Positions 51,473 to 60,165 of a stretch of DNA of 64,000 nt are shown one piece after another. Below the pieces are notes generated by a model, which made no database searches, was not told the origin of the DNA, and saw nothing but the letters and a program-made list of their open reading frames with translations. The first letter of the stretch is position 1; each line of letters begins with the position of its first letter. Source of the stretch: a bacterium (GTDB lineage Bacteria; Electryoneota; RPQS01); contig JAHDVH010000001.1 of assembly GCA_023382385.1 (NCBI GenBank), positions 429,611 to 493,610 of the forward strand. The letters are read 5' to 3'. A program made the translations under genes and the position numbers.

Positions 51473-52351
51473 CTATCCAAGTGAGTGTTTCTTGCTCATC
51501 GCCACTGCTTCAACCAAGGCCAGTCCGACAACACGGTCAGAGCTTAGTGTTGCTTTCACCCTATACCATGCGAGTCCGAGCGGCAGGAGCGACCGACTCA
51601 TATCTTGAGCGTGTCGAATTGAGAATATGAACCGATTTCGCCATGTTATGCGCCTGATTGCTTCGGAACTGCTTGAGGATCTGATTGCACCTTCCGTGCG
51701 ATGCAAGACTGCTGACTCAGAAAGGTAACAAACATCCCAACCCTGCTGTCTCGCCCTTTCCGATAAGTCGACATCCTCCCAGTAGAAGGGATGAAACAAA
51801 TCGTCAAATCCACGCAAGTCTGCAAACATGCTCTTTCTGAAGACCGAGTGACCACCGACGGCGTAGGCCGTCTGAAGTATGGGCGAGCTATCTGCTACAC
51901 CCGACGTTTGTGTGTGAAGGACTTTCGCGATACCGCACCTCCACACCAGTCTCTTCGGTCCCTCGCGTGTCACTCCATCTTCATTGATTGATCGGAGCGA
52001 AAGTGCGAACAGCTTCTCGTTTCCAAAAGTCTCGACAATTTTGTTACGAGAATCTGAGACCAGTTCCACGTCATCATTGAGCAGCAGAACCAGCGGCGAG
52101 GCGGATGATAGAACCGCATGATTTGCCGACGCAACAAAACCCTTGTTCTCCTCATGAACGATCCATCGTTCAATCGAGAACTCCTGTTTAAGAGCTGTGC
52201 ACACGGCACCGTCACCGCTGTCGTCAACGACGACTGTTTGCGAGAGCCATCCAGGGTCTATCGCCTTTATTGAGGCGAGACAGCGTCGCAATCTGTCCAC
52301 ATTTCGGTAGGCGGGAATCGCAATGCCAACGGACAATCCGGACTCGTTCAT
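51473..52351 (-). CDS. family 2 glycosyltransferase
   Basis: A 292-residue GT-A enzyme from the ATG at 52351, which overlaps the upstream stop (ATGA). Motifs: VGIAIPAYRNVDRLRRCL, VVVDDSGDGAV, LLLNDDVELV (DXD-like) and FYWEDVDLSERARQQG (ED acceptor pair). It is probably a sugar transferase for LPS or a surface glycan. Sugar unknown. Confidence 0.82.
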   Translation of the reverse strand: MNESGLSVGIAIPAYRNVDRLRRCLASIKAIDPGWLSQTVVVDDSGDGAVCTALKQEFSIERWIVHEENKGFVASANHAVLSSASPLVLLLNDDVELVSDSRNKIVETFGNEKLFALSLRSINEDGVTREGPKRLVWRCGIAKVLHTQTSGVADSSPILQTAYAVGGHSVFRKSMFADLRGFDDLFHPFYWEDVDLSERARQQGWDVCYLSESAVLHRTEGAIRSSSSSEAIRRITWRNRFIFSIRHAQDMSRSLLPLGLAWYRVKATLSSDRVVGLALVEAVAMSKKHSLG

Positions 52352-53319
52352 GGAATGAGTACCGGCGCTTCGGATATCCATTCGCGCCAAGCGTCTACGG
52401 TTTGGTCTCGCCACGCGGGGTAGATCCTCAGGGCATCATACAAAGGTCGCCAACGAACGCGTTCCTTTTCATAAATATCATGAGGTGAGATCACGAGACC
52501 GGGACGTTTACAGGCGGCGGCAAGATGAGCCGGCCCGGAATTAAATCCCACGAAAGCTGCTGATCGGGACACCAATGCAATTGTGGTTCGAAGCGGAAGG
52601 TCAACTGCCACGAATGAACGATCGTACTTCTTCGAAATCAAATGAGCCCACTCCATTTCAGACGATCCACTTCCTATCAAGACAACGTTCCGCTCGCCGC
52701 AGGTCCGGGCAAGAAACTCAGCAAACACTTCGGTTCGCATAAACTCTGCGCTGACGGTGACACCGCCATAATGTGCGCAAACGAAGCCGCCCTGCTCGAG
52801 GTTGTGTTTCGCACACCACTCTTCCGCCTTCAAATGGTCCTCGTCGCTCAGAAATACCTCAAGTTCATCGCCTTGCGTTGTTCCACCGATTAGTTCGACA
52901 AGTCGAAGATTCAAGTGAGCGACATGAGTTTGCATGTCATACGGACATGTTTGATTCAAGAACGGCGCCTTGCCATTGGTCTTGAAACCAACGCGCACTT
53001 TCGCACCGGAGAGGAATGCGATCAATCCGTTTCGATAGAAACGCTTAAACAATATCGCATGACTTGGCGCGGTTTTCCTCGCCTTTCCAACTATTCTTAG
53101 AAATCCACTAAGTCCTGCATCCTGACCGCGTTTCTCATAGACCAGCAACTCGTCGACGTAGGGACAATGAAACAGCAAGTCTCGACCAATCTGATCCACT
53201 ATAATCGTAATCGGAGCATTCGGGAAAGACATGCGGAGCGCGCGCAGCGCGGGTACCGCCATAAGAGTGTTGCCAATGGATCCATTTCGAAAGACGAGAA
53301 TCGAAGCAGGATCTTTCAT
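52348..53319 (-). CDS. family 9 glycosyltransferase
   Basis: A 323-residue heptosyltransferase-like enzyme. It starts ILVFRNGSIGNTLMAVPALR and has the C-terminal nucleotide-binding segment AAFVGFNSGPAHLAAACKRP. The middle box is weak (CAHYGGVTVSAEF instead of the common PG-x-K). It overlaps both neighbours by 4 bp. Role in LPS core or O-chain assembly is inferred from context. Confidence 0.82.
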   Translation of the reverse strand: MKDPASILVFRNGSIGNTLMAVPALRALRMSFPNAPITIIVDQIGRDLLFHCPYVDELLVYEKRGQDAGLSGFLRIVGKARKTAPSHAILFKRFYRNGLIAFLSGAKVRVGFKTNGKAPFLNQTCPYDMQTHVAHLNLRLVELIGGTTQGDELEVFLSDEDHLKAEEWCAKHNLEQGGFVCAHYGGVTVSAEFMRTEVFAEFLARTCGERNVVLIGSGSSEMEWAHLISKKYDRSFVAVDLPLRTTIALVSRSAAFVGFNSGPAHLAAACKRPGLVISPHDIYEKERVRWRPLYDALRIYPAWRDQTVDAWREWISEAPVLIP

Positions 53320-54296
53320 GCGCGTTCAGCCTCAAACAGTCGAGTCGTTGCCTCCGCAACCTCTTCCACACCGCTTTCGTCCACTGATACGAAGGCAACG
53401 TGTCGCGGATTATCAGGAGGTGTCCAGTATTCTGGGGGATCATTCCTAAACATTGTGACAGTTGCAGTCCCAACTGCACACGCCAAATGCTTGGGACCGC
53501 CATCGTTTCCGATGAAAACGGTCGATTGTTTGAGAACAGCGGCCAGCTCACCGAGATTATCACACGCGATAACGCGCTCCAGAGAAATATCAGATGTTTG
53601 CGCGAAGGCAATCATCTCCAGCTCTTCGGCCTTACTGCCAACTACCAATAAATTCTCGATGTTCCGCGCCCGCAGCCTTCTGACAAGCTGCTGAAACGAC
53701 TCAAGCGGCCACCGTTTGTAACTTCTTCGACTTGAGATGTACAGAGCGGCTGCTCCATGCTGTGGTAAACCTGCCTTCTTCCACACCTCGTTTGCGAAAG
53801 CCTCATCGCTGTAGTTCAAGACAAAGTCAGGGAGAAGATCGGTCGAAGAAGCTCCCAGTTGAGCCGCCAATAGCATTTTATGCGCGGCACTATAAACTGG
53901 ATTACCAGCATTCTGCGGCTCGACATGATGAGTGAAGAACCACTTGCGCAGGCCAACGGCGAACCCGACACGCAGTTGTGCGCCACTAAGCAAGCTTGCC
54001 CACGCAGATCGAGGATCAGAAAGAAAATCGACGGTGGCCGAGGGGACTCCAGAACTCCTTGCCAGCTGAGCAAGCCGAAGAGAGTTTGGAGATTTCGCGC
54101 ACACCACGACACTGTTAATGTAAGGTAAATTCTGAAACACTCGCGCGACTTGCGGCTCTACAAGAACTGCCAAATCACGATCTGGGTACCGATGCTTCAA
54201 GGCACGCAAAGCAGGCGTTGCCAGCAAGCTGTCGCCCACGCGTTTGAAAAGTAAGGCAACAATCGCACCGCGGGTATGCTCAGTGATGACCGTCAT
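53316..54296 (-). CDS. family 9 glycosyltransferase
   Basis: A 326-residue heptosyltransferase-like protein: GAIVALLFKRVGDSLLATPA at the start, ALYISSRRSYKRWPLESFQQ in the middle and TVFIGNDGGPKHLACAVGTA near the end, the nucleotide-binding loop. It lies 8 nt after the WaaE-like gene and overlaps the next GT9 by 4 bp. Two GT9 genes in series suggest successive sugar additions. Confidence 0.85.
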   Translation of the reverse strand: MTVITEHTRGAIVALLFKRVGDSLLATPALRALKHRYPDRDLAVLVEPQVARVFQNLPYINSVVVCAKSPNSLRLAQLARSSGVPSATVDFLSDPRSAWASLLSGAQLRVGFAVGLRKWFFTHHVEPQNAGNPVYSAAHKMLLAAQLGASSTDLLPDFVLNYSDEAFANEVWKKAGLPQHGAAALYISSRRSYKRWPLESFQQLVRRLRARNIENLLVVGSKAEELEMIAFAQTSDISLERVIACDNLGELAAVLKQSTVFIGNDGGPKHLACAVGTATVTMFRNDPPEYWTPPDNPRHVAFVSVDESGVEEVAEATTRLFEAERA

Positions 54297-54304
54297 ACGA
54301 CCAT

Positions 54305-55072
54305 TCAGGCGAATACGTCCCTGTTCGACAGCTCACGCAGATATGCATACTTCAGAAAGACATACATGGCCTGTCCGTTCGCGATTGCCAAACCGTAGAA
54401 ACCATCAAGCACACCAAGCTGCAATATGTAACAGCGAAACCAGCCCCAAAGGGGTCTAAACAGCAGGTCGGTCACTGTTGCTTTGCGCCCAGCTTGGAGC
54501 ATTGCACGTGCAGCCGCGCGAGCGGACCCGAAGTTCTTTCGCATGTGTTCTTCAACACTGCGATATGTATAGTGCAGCAGGTCTCCTCTTAATCTCGTGC
54601 GTTTCACTCCATGAAACTCCACCACAGGGTGCGGTTCCAAGCCTGTCCAACGTGCCGCACTCTTACGATAAAGAAACGTGCGCCACTGCGGATACCAGCC
54701 GGAGTGATTGATCAGTTTCCCTGCATAAACGCCGTGGCGATTGATTTCGAAGGCATCGAACACAGGGTCACGCTCGAACGCGCGGATAATACTTGCACGC
54801 AACTCCTGAGTAACTACTTCGTCTGCGTCAACGCAGAGTATCCACGGCTGCGTCGCATGCTCAGCACCGAAATTCTTCTGATCGGCGTAACCCGTCCATG
54901 ACCGGTAAAGCGTTGTGGCGCCAAATGCCTTGGCAATCTCGAGCGTGCGATCTGAAGAACCGGAGTCGACAATGACAATTTCTGAGCAGAAGTCAGCAGC
55001 ACTCAAGCACCGCTCAAGGTTTGCCTCTTCGTTCAACGTAACGATGAGCAGCGTGATAGGCAGCTTACCCAT
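54305..55072 (-). CDS. family 2 glycosyltransferase, WaaE/KdtX-like
   Basis: A 255-residue enzyme with LLIVTLNEEANLERCL, IVIVDSGSSDRTLEIAKAFG, QKNFGAEHATQPWILCVDAD (the DXD box) and the C-terminal FRPLWGWFRCYILQLGVLDG. This is the pattern of LPS core beta-1,4-glucosyltransferases of the WaaE/LgtF group. It overlaps the GT4 gene by 8 bp. Confidence 0.88.
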   Translation of the reverse strand: MGKLPITLLIVTLNEEANLERCLSAADFCSEIVIVDSGSSDRTLEIAKAFGATTLYRSWTGYADQKNFGAEHATQPWILCVDADEVVTQELRASIIRAFERDPVFDAFEINRHGVYAGKLINHSGWYPQWRTFLYRKSAARWTGLEPHPVVEFHGVKRTRLRGDLLHYTYRSVEEHMRKNFGSARAAARAMLQAGRKATVTDLLFRPLWGWFRCYILQLGVLDGFYGLAIANGQAMYVFLKYAYLRELSNRDVFA

Positions 55073-56183
55073 GGGTTTTCACCACCTTTTCGAAGAAACT
55101 GACGGTTTGATTGACCTGACGCTCCAGTGTGAATTGGCTCTTTAGCAGATTGTAACCGCGCGAACCTCGGGTCTGCAACTCCTCACGATTGCGGATCACG
55201 CTCTTAAGAACTTCTGCAAGCTCCGCCGCGTTGCGACTATCTACAACCCAACCATTCTCTTCGCGAATCACTTCCGGGAGGATGTTCACGTCAGTCGAGA
55301 TCACCGGCTTCCCGTAGGCCATGAATTCCAGCGCAATCCGGCAAACGGCCTCGCTTCGAACTGAAGTAATTATTCCCAGATCAATGTCAGTGATCAATCG
55401 TCGAACATCGGACACGCGAGGCACGAACCTTAGCACGCCTTCCACGCCTCTTGCCGCCGCCAATTCACGTAAATGATGCGCGCTTCGCTCACGGCTATCA
55501 TCACCCGACATAACGATCACGAAACATGCGCGTTCAGATTCCTCGAGGAGAGCTAACGCCTCAATCAGCAACTCCTGCCCTTTTTCCGGACTCATACGAG
55601 CGATGATTGCCGCGAGGATCTGGTCACTCTTCACGCCGAGCTTTTGTTTCCAATCGTCGGTCGGCACCGTCGGGAATCTCTGTATATCTAGTCCCGGCAA
55701 AATAACCGTTTGTTGCACTTGTGTCAAATCGAACACATCGAGATAGCGTGCCTGCGATGACTTAGTTGAGTAAACTATGGCATTCGTCTTTCGCTCATGC
55801 AATCTGCGGTTGAACCAATTTCGCTTGGGAGAGCGCGGTTCCGCTACCGTGCGGACGAGCGGCAATTGTCCTTTCCTATTGGCGATTGCGAGTAACAGGT
55901 GTCCCGGTGGACAGTGAGGATTCAATACATCCGGCTTAAGCGATTGAATTGTCCGCCTTAGCATGCTTACCGCCGACAGCAGTTCAAAAGGGTTCTTCGT
56001 GTGAAAATCAAAGTCCGAGTTGCAAGGCACTTCATCAGCAATCGCCCACTCGGCGAGTGGCGACCCGCGTTGCGCAAACATAATCACTTCATGCCCCGAG
56101 GCCATGAGTCCGCGAGCCAAGCTGTGCGCGTACCACGCCATCGCGCTGGCAAATCTTACGTGGCAAGTCAGGAGGACACGCAA
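55065..56183 (-). CDS. family 4 glycosyltransferase
   Basis: A 372-residue GT-B enzyme. The C-terminal nucleotide-sugar half shows AAIIARMSPEKGQELLIEAL and the EX7E motif EAVCRIALE followed by FMAYGKPVISTDV. The start codon is TTG at 56183 and no well-placed SD is seen, so the exact start is uncertain. It heads the five-gene glycosyltransferase operon. Confidence 0.85.
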   Translation of the reverse strand: MRVLLTCHVRFASAMAWYAHSLARGLMASGHEVIMFAQRGSPLAEWAIADEVPCNSDFDFHTKNPFELLSAVSMLRRTIQSLKPDVLNPHCPPGHLLLAIANRKGQLPLVRTVAEPRSPKRNWFNRRLHERKTNAIVYSTKSSQARYLDVFDLTQVQQTVILPGLDIQRFPTVPTDDWKQKLGVKSDQILAAIIARMSPEKGQELLIEALALLEESERACFVIVMSGDDSRERSAHHLRELAAARGVEGVLRFVPRVSDVRRLITDIDLGIITSVRSEAVCRIALEFMAYGKPVISTDVNILPEVIREENGWVVDSRNAAELAEVLKSVIRNREELQTRGSRGYNLLKSQFTLERQVNQTVSFFEKVVKTHG

Positions 56184-56276
56184 GGGTAGGCTATCGTCCT
56201 TCTTGCAAACAAGGCTGAACGGGCTTGAAAGTCACTTCAGGGAGTCGTAAATTAGGAAGGTGAATATGGAGGCTAA

Positions 56277-57770
56277 ATGAATGTGACGGCGCTTCTCGCA
56301 ATCGTACTCTTTATTGGGTGCGTTGGTCGCCATGAACTTACCATTCTGCATACGAATGACATTCATGGCCGCTTCGCCGCGGAGCGTGCACACTGGCGCA
56401 GCGACTCCGCCGCAGTCGGAGGATTCGGAGCGTTATCAGGCGCGCTTGACAGTCTGCGAAACGTTGACGAACATGTAATTTACGTTGACGCGGGCGACGT
56501 GATGACCGGGAATCCAATCTGCAATTTAACAGTGGACGGGGTTAAGGGTGGCGCGTTACTCGAATTTCTTAGACTTTGCCACTGCGATGTCGGTTGTTTG
56601 GGAAATCACGAATTTGACTTAGGGGCCGATCACGCTCGGAGATTCGCGAAAAACTCAAAGGTCGAGTTATTGTGTGCCAATCTTCTCGAAGACTCAACAA
56701 ACACACCCCTTTGCTTTGAATACAAGATACTTAGGCGAGGGAAGCTGCGAATCGGTGTGATTGGACTACTGCTCAATGACCTTGCCGGTGTAACCTCCAA
56801 GCAGGCACTTGCGCCCTTTACGGTTTTAGACATCGCCGCCACCGCTCAATCGACTATTGACAGGATCGATGACCAGTCAGATCTGATCATTCTGCTCACA
56901 CATAACGGCCTGGACGAAGACATCGAGCTTGCTCGCTATGTGAGCGGGTGCGACATTATCATTGGCGGACACAGTCACACAAGGCTTCAGGAACCGCTGA
57001 TTGAAAATGGCGTGATCATCGTCCAGGCAGGATCCTATTTAAAAGAGCTTGGCGTGCTCAAGGTAAGCGTGTCGAAAGACCGCGTCACGAGCCACCAGGG
57101 GACGCTGATTGAGTTGGTAGCTGATAGATTCAGTCCCGACTCTGCAGTCGCGGCATTGGTATCGCGCTACGCTTTGGAAATTGAGCACGAGTACGGGCAA
57201 GTTATCGCTGAAGCAGGCATGGCGCTTGAACGCCGATACTCGGAGTCAAGTCCGCTTGGGAACTTGATTTGTGACCTGATGCGCGAGCACTATAGAACGG
57301 ATTTCGCGTTCACCAATTCAGGGGGATTGCGAAAAGATATTTCGCAGGGGAACATCCGGAAGTTGGATTGCGTAGAACTAATGCCATTCGTGAACTCCGT
57401 CGCTCTCTTCTCCGCAACGGGAGCGGAGTTGTTGCGCTTTGCAGAACGGCAGGCCAATGCGCAGCAGTCGGGCAAGTCCGAAATCCTGCAGATGTCCGGC
57501 ATCGAAATCAGCTACGACGTCCAGGACGGGACGATCTCCCAACTTGAAGTAAGCATCAATGGAAATTCCGTGGAAGCAGACGCAATTTATCGCGGCGTTT
57601 CGATAGATTACGTTTTGATCGCTCAACCCGAGAAATACCTCGGTTTCACACCGCAGGATGTTGAGGGAACCGGAATCCTGTTTAGCGACTTTCTAATTCA
57701 AGCATTTTCAGAAGCCGCCCAGCCGCTTATGGCTGTAGACGAGCCAAGACTAACTCAAAGGAACAGATGA
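56277..57770 (+). CDS. 5'-nucleotidase/UDP-sugar hydrolase family lipoprotein
   Basis: A 497-residue exported enzyme. The N-terminus is a lipoprotein signal (LLAIVLFIGCVG). The metallophosphatase domain has all metal boxes: TNDIHGRF, VDAGDVMTGN, GNHEFDLGAD, LLTHNG and IIGGHSHTRL. The C-terminal substrate domain has TNSGGLRKDI and MPFVNSVALF. It should hydrolyse nucleotides in the periplasm to salvage nucleosides and phosphate. GGAGG lies about 5 nt before the ATG. Its stop overlaps the next gene by 4 bp. Confidence 0.9.
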   Translation: MNVTALLAIVLFIGCVGRHELTILHTNDIHGRFAAERAHWRSDSAAVGGFGALSGALDSLRNVDEHVIYVDAGDVMTGNPICNLTVDGVKGGALLEFLRLCHCDVGCLGNHEFDLGADHARRFAKNSKVELLCANLLEDSTNTPLCFEYKILRRGKLRIGVIGLLLNDLAGVTSKQALAPFTVLDIAATAQSTIDRIDDQSDLIILLTHNGLDEDIELARYVSGCDIIIGGHSHTRLQEPLIENGVIIVQAGSYLKELGVLKVSVSKDRVTSHQGTLIELVADRFSPDSAVAALVSRYALEIEHEYGQVIAEAGMALERRYSESSPLGNLICDLMREHYRTDFAFTNSGGLRKDISQGNIRKLDCVELMPFVNSVALFSATGAELLRFAERQANAQQSGKSEILQMSGIEISYDVQDGTISQLEVSINGNSVEADAIYRGVSIDYVLIAQPEKYLGFTPQDVEGTGILFSDFLIQAFSEAAQPLMAVDEPRLTQRNR

Positions 57771-58198
57771 CACACAAGCCAGTAGTTCTCGTACTATGCA
57801 CCGGCAATTCGATGCGCAGTCAAATGGCGGAAGGACTACTCCGTCACGACTTAGGTGACCGCATCGAAGTTCACTCCGCAGGGACACACCCAAGCTACGT
57901 ACACGAAAATGCAATCTCCGCACTTGCCGAAGTAGGTATCGACATTAGCCGTCAACGTTCCAAGAGTGTCAATGAATTCATTCACACGCAGATCGACTTA
58001 GTTATAACCGTCTGCGACAGCGCGAGAGAGAACTGCCCAAACTTGCCGGGTGCGAAGCGAACCGTACATCAGCCTTACCATGACCCGTACTACTTAAGTC
58101 CGGGCGAGGACCCCAATCTCGTTTTTGCCGAGTTACGCGACAAGATGCGCGCCGAATTGAGCGAGATTGTGCGACGCGAACTGGATCTCGAAAGTTAG
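57767..58198 (+). CDS. arsC: arsenate reductase ArsC, thioredoxin-type (LMW phosphatase fold)
   Basis: A 143-residue protein with the phosphatase loop CTGNSMR (Cys11 to Arg17) and two further Cys in VCDSARENCP (Cys83, Cys90), the redox triad of thioredoxin-coupled arsenate reductases. HQPYHDPYY holds the general-acid Asp. It reduces arsenate to arsenite; no ars efflux or regulator gene is near. Coupled to the nucleotidase by ATGA. Confidence 0.88.
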   Translation: MTHKPVVLVLCTGNSMRSQMAEGLLRHDLGDRIEVHSAGTHPSYVHENAISALAEVGIDISRQRSKSVNEFIHTQIDLVITVCDSARENCPNLPGAKRTVHQPYHDPYYLSPGEDPNLVFAELRDKMRAELSEIVRRELDLES

Positions 58199-59262
58199 CA
58201 CCAGACAGGGGCTTCGTCGAAAGCCGACAGCGGCCGCTCCACGGGTAGATCAGGCAGGGATTCGAAATACTCGTGCATCTCGGCGAACACTTCTGCAGGA
58301 TCGAGAAGTGACATCGCTCTCTTTTTGAAACGGGCGGAAGCATGCAGGCCCTTTGCGTAGGCAAGCAGGTGCTTCCTGAACTCCAAGACAGCCCGTCGGG
58401 GTTCCGGGAAGAACTCGATCATCCATCGCAGATGCTGTTCTGCCGCAACCAGTCTCTCGCGCGGCGTCGGGGGGTCGCATGGAACACCAAGTCGCAACAG
58501 TTGATCAACCTCGCGAAAGATAAATGGATAGCCCATAGCACCGCGTCCGATCATCACAGCATCGCAACCAGTCGCATCGATCAATTCCTTGACGTCTTCG
58601 GCTCTCCGCACATCGCCGTTGCCAATGACGGGGATTCGCACCACGTTCTTGACCTCCCCGATCCACTCCCAATGCGCGCGCCCTTGAAAGAACTCGTTAC
58701 GCGTCCGCGCGTGAACCGTCACCCAAGCAGCTCCTGCGTTTTCCACGGCACGCGCAACTTCGACAGCGTTCAGAGAACGGCGGTCCCAGCCGGATCGAAT
58801 CTTCACGGATACGGGGATGTCAACAGCCTTGGCAGCCGCTTCAACAATACGAGCCAGCAGGCTCACATCTTTCAAAAGTGCCGCACCGCCTTGATTCAAA
58901 ATTACTTTCTTGACGGGACATCCGAAATTGAGGTCAAGTCCATCGGGGTCGAGTTCTCTTAAGAGCCTCGCAGCATCAGCGGCCTGTTCAGGTGAAGTTG
59001 CGAAATACTGAATGAAATAGGGACGCTCTTCCTTGGAAAAGCCCGCCATCTTGCGGGTTTTCTCATTCTTGCGCCGAACTCCTTCACCGGAGAGCATTTC
59101 CGAGAAGACGACACTCGCACCAAAGCGACGCGAAATTCGTCTCATCGCAGTATCCGTCCATCCTGCCAATGGTGCAAGCACAACGGGACGCTCAAGCCGT
59201 ATCGGCCCGAGTTGAGTCGTTAGCGATTGGGAAAGTGCACTTTGGCTGGTACTCTCGTTCAA
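58195..59262 (-). CDS. dus: tRNA-dihydrouridine synthase
   Basis: A 355-residue FMN enzyme that reduces uridines in tRNA. Motifs: PVVLAPLAGWTDTAMRRISR, DLNFGCPVKKVILNQGGAAL (active-site Cys in FGCP), VHARTRNEFFQGRAHW, IGNGDVRRAEDV and MIGRGAMGYPFIF. The start is uncertain: a TTG at 59262 gives a family-like N-terminus, while a GTG at 59340 would overlap the methyltransferase gene by 73 bp. The 3' end overlaps arsC by 4 bp, tail to tail. Confidence 0.92.
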   Translation of the reverse strand: MNESTSQSALSQSLTTQLGPIRLERPVVLAPLAGWTDTAMRRISRRFGASVVFSEMLSGEGVRRKNEKTRKMAGFSKEERPYFIQYFATSPEQAADAARLLRELDPDGLDLNFGCPVKKVILNQGGAALLKDVSLLARIVEAAAKAVDIPVSVKIRSGWDRRSLNAVEVARAVENAGAAWVTVHARTRNEFFQGRAHWEWIGEVKNVVRIPVIGNGDVRRAEDVKELIDATGCDAVMIGRGAMGYPFIFREVDQLLRLGVPCDPPTPRERLVAAEQHLRWMIEFFPEPRRAVLEFRKHLLAYAKGLHASARFKKRAMSLLDPAEVFAEMHEYFESLPDLPVERPLSAFDEAPVWC

Positions 59263-59267
59263 ACGAA

Positions 59268-60059
59268 TTACTTGGGTTTGTAGGCTGTGACTATCATTTC
59301 CATCGAAAACCACTGCAGCGGTTGCGGTGGAGTGTACCACGCGCCGTAAGCCTGCACATCCTCGAATCCAACCATTTCAAGTAATGACTTGATCTCGGGC
59401 ATCGTATAGCAGCGTATCCCGTCCTGCTCAGGGTTCTCGCCTTCCATAATGATGGTTCCGTCCGGACAGGCGAGTTCCCACGAGCCACCCAATCTGCAGC
59501 GCTCGGGATCGAAGTCAGCGCGATGTAAGAGGATGCCTTCATCACATTCAAGCCACTCTGGTCCCAGGTGGTTTGTCAGTGAGTACGGATGCTGTCCAGT
59601 AAGCAGCAGCTTGCCGCCGGACTCTAAGGCATCAAACATGCGATGCAAGCTTTGGACGTTTTCTTCATCTGTCCCAAAGCCGAAGCTCATGCCGAGCACA
59701 ACGACATGATCGAATTTCTCATGTACAGTCAGCGTCCGCATATCCTGAACCTCGAACGTCGCCGCCACACCCCGCTGCTTGGCAAGTTTTTTTGCGTGCT
59801 TGATGAGAACAGGTGTAATGTCAACACCATGCACATTCGCACCGCGCTCAGCTAAGAGAACGGCTTGAAATCCAGCACCACATGCGAGATCCAGAACTTT
59901 CTGACCCTTCTTAATCCCGAGAACTTTCCAGCAGAAGTCCACAACCTGCTCACTCTTGAACTCGGCGGCATCGTCGCCACCAACCAGCCGAATTCGCCAG
60001 AATTCCGCCCAGTACTCGTCCCAGGTTCGTGCGACTCGTTTGAACTCAGTCTTCCTCAT
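59268..60059 (-). CDS. class I SAM-dependent methyltransferase
   Basis: A 263-residue Rossmann-fold methyltransferase. Motif I is VLDLACGAGFQAVLLAERGA (SAM binding), motif II VHGVDIT, motif III FEVQDMRTL and motif IV HVVVLGMSFGFG. The substrate is not evident; the UbiE/small-molecule type is likely. It is upstream of, and probably co-transcribed with, the dihydrouridine synthase gene. Confidence 0.82.
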   Translation of the reverse strand: MRKTEFKRVARTWDEYWAEFWRIRLVGGDDAAEFKSEQVVDFCWKVLGIKKGQKVLDLACGAGFQAVLLAERGANVHGVDITPVLIKHAKKLAKQRGVAATFEVQDMRTLTVHEKFDHVVVLGMSFGFGTDEENVQSLHRMFDALESGGKLLLTGQHPYSLTNHLGPEWLECDEGILLHRADFDPERCRLGGSWELACPDGTIIMEGENPEQDGIRCYTMPEIKSLLEMVGFEDVQAYGAWYTPPQPLQWFSMEMIVTAYKPK

Positions 60060-60165
60060 ATTTCAGTCAATAGTCGTTAGTTAAATTCTTCCTGCGCACC
60101 AAGGCGTTTGGGGGTTCGTCACTACCCAGCAGCGAATTTCTCCAATGCAATTGCCCACTATTCTG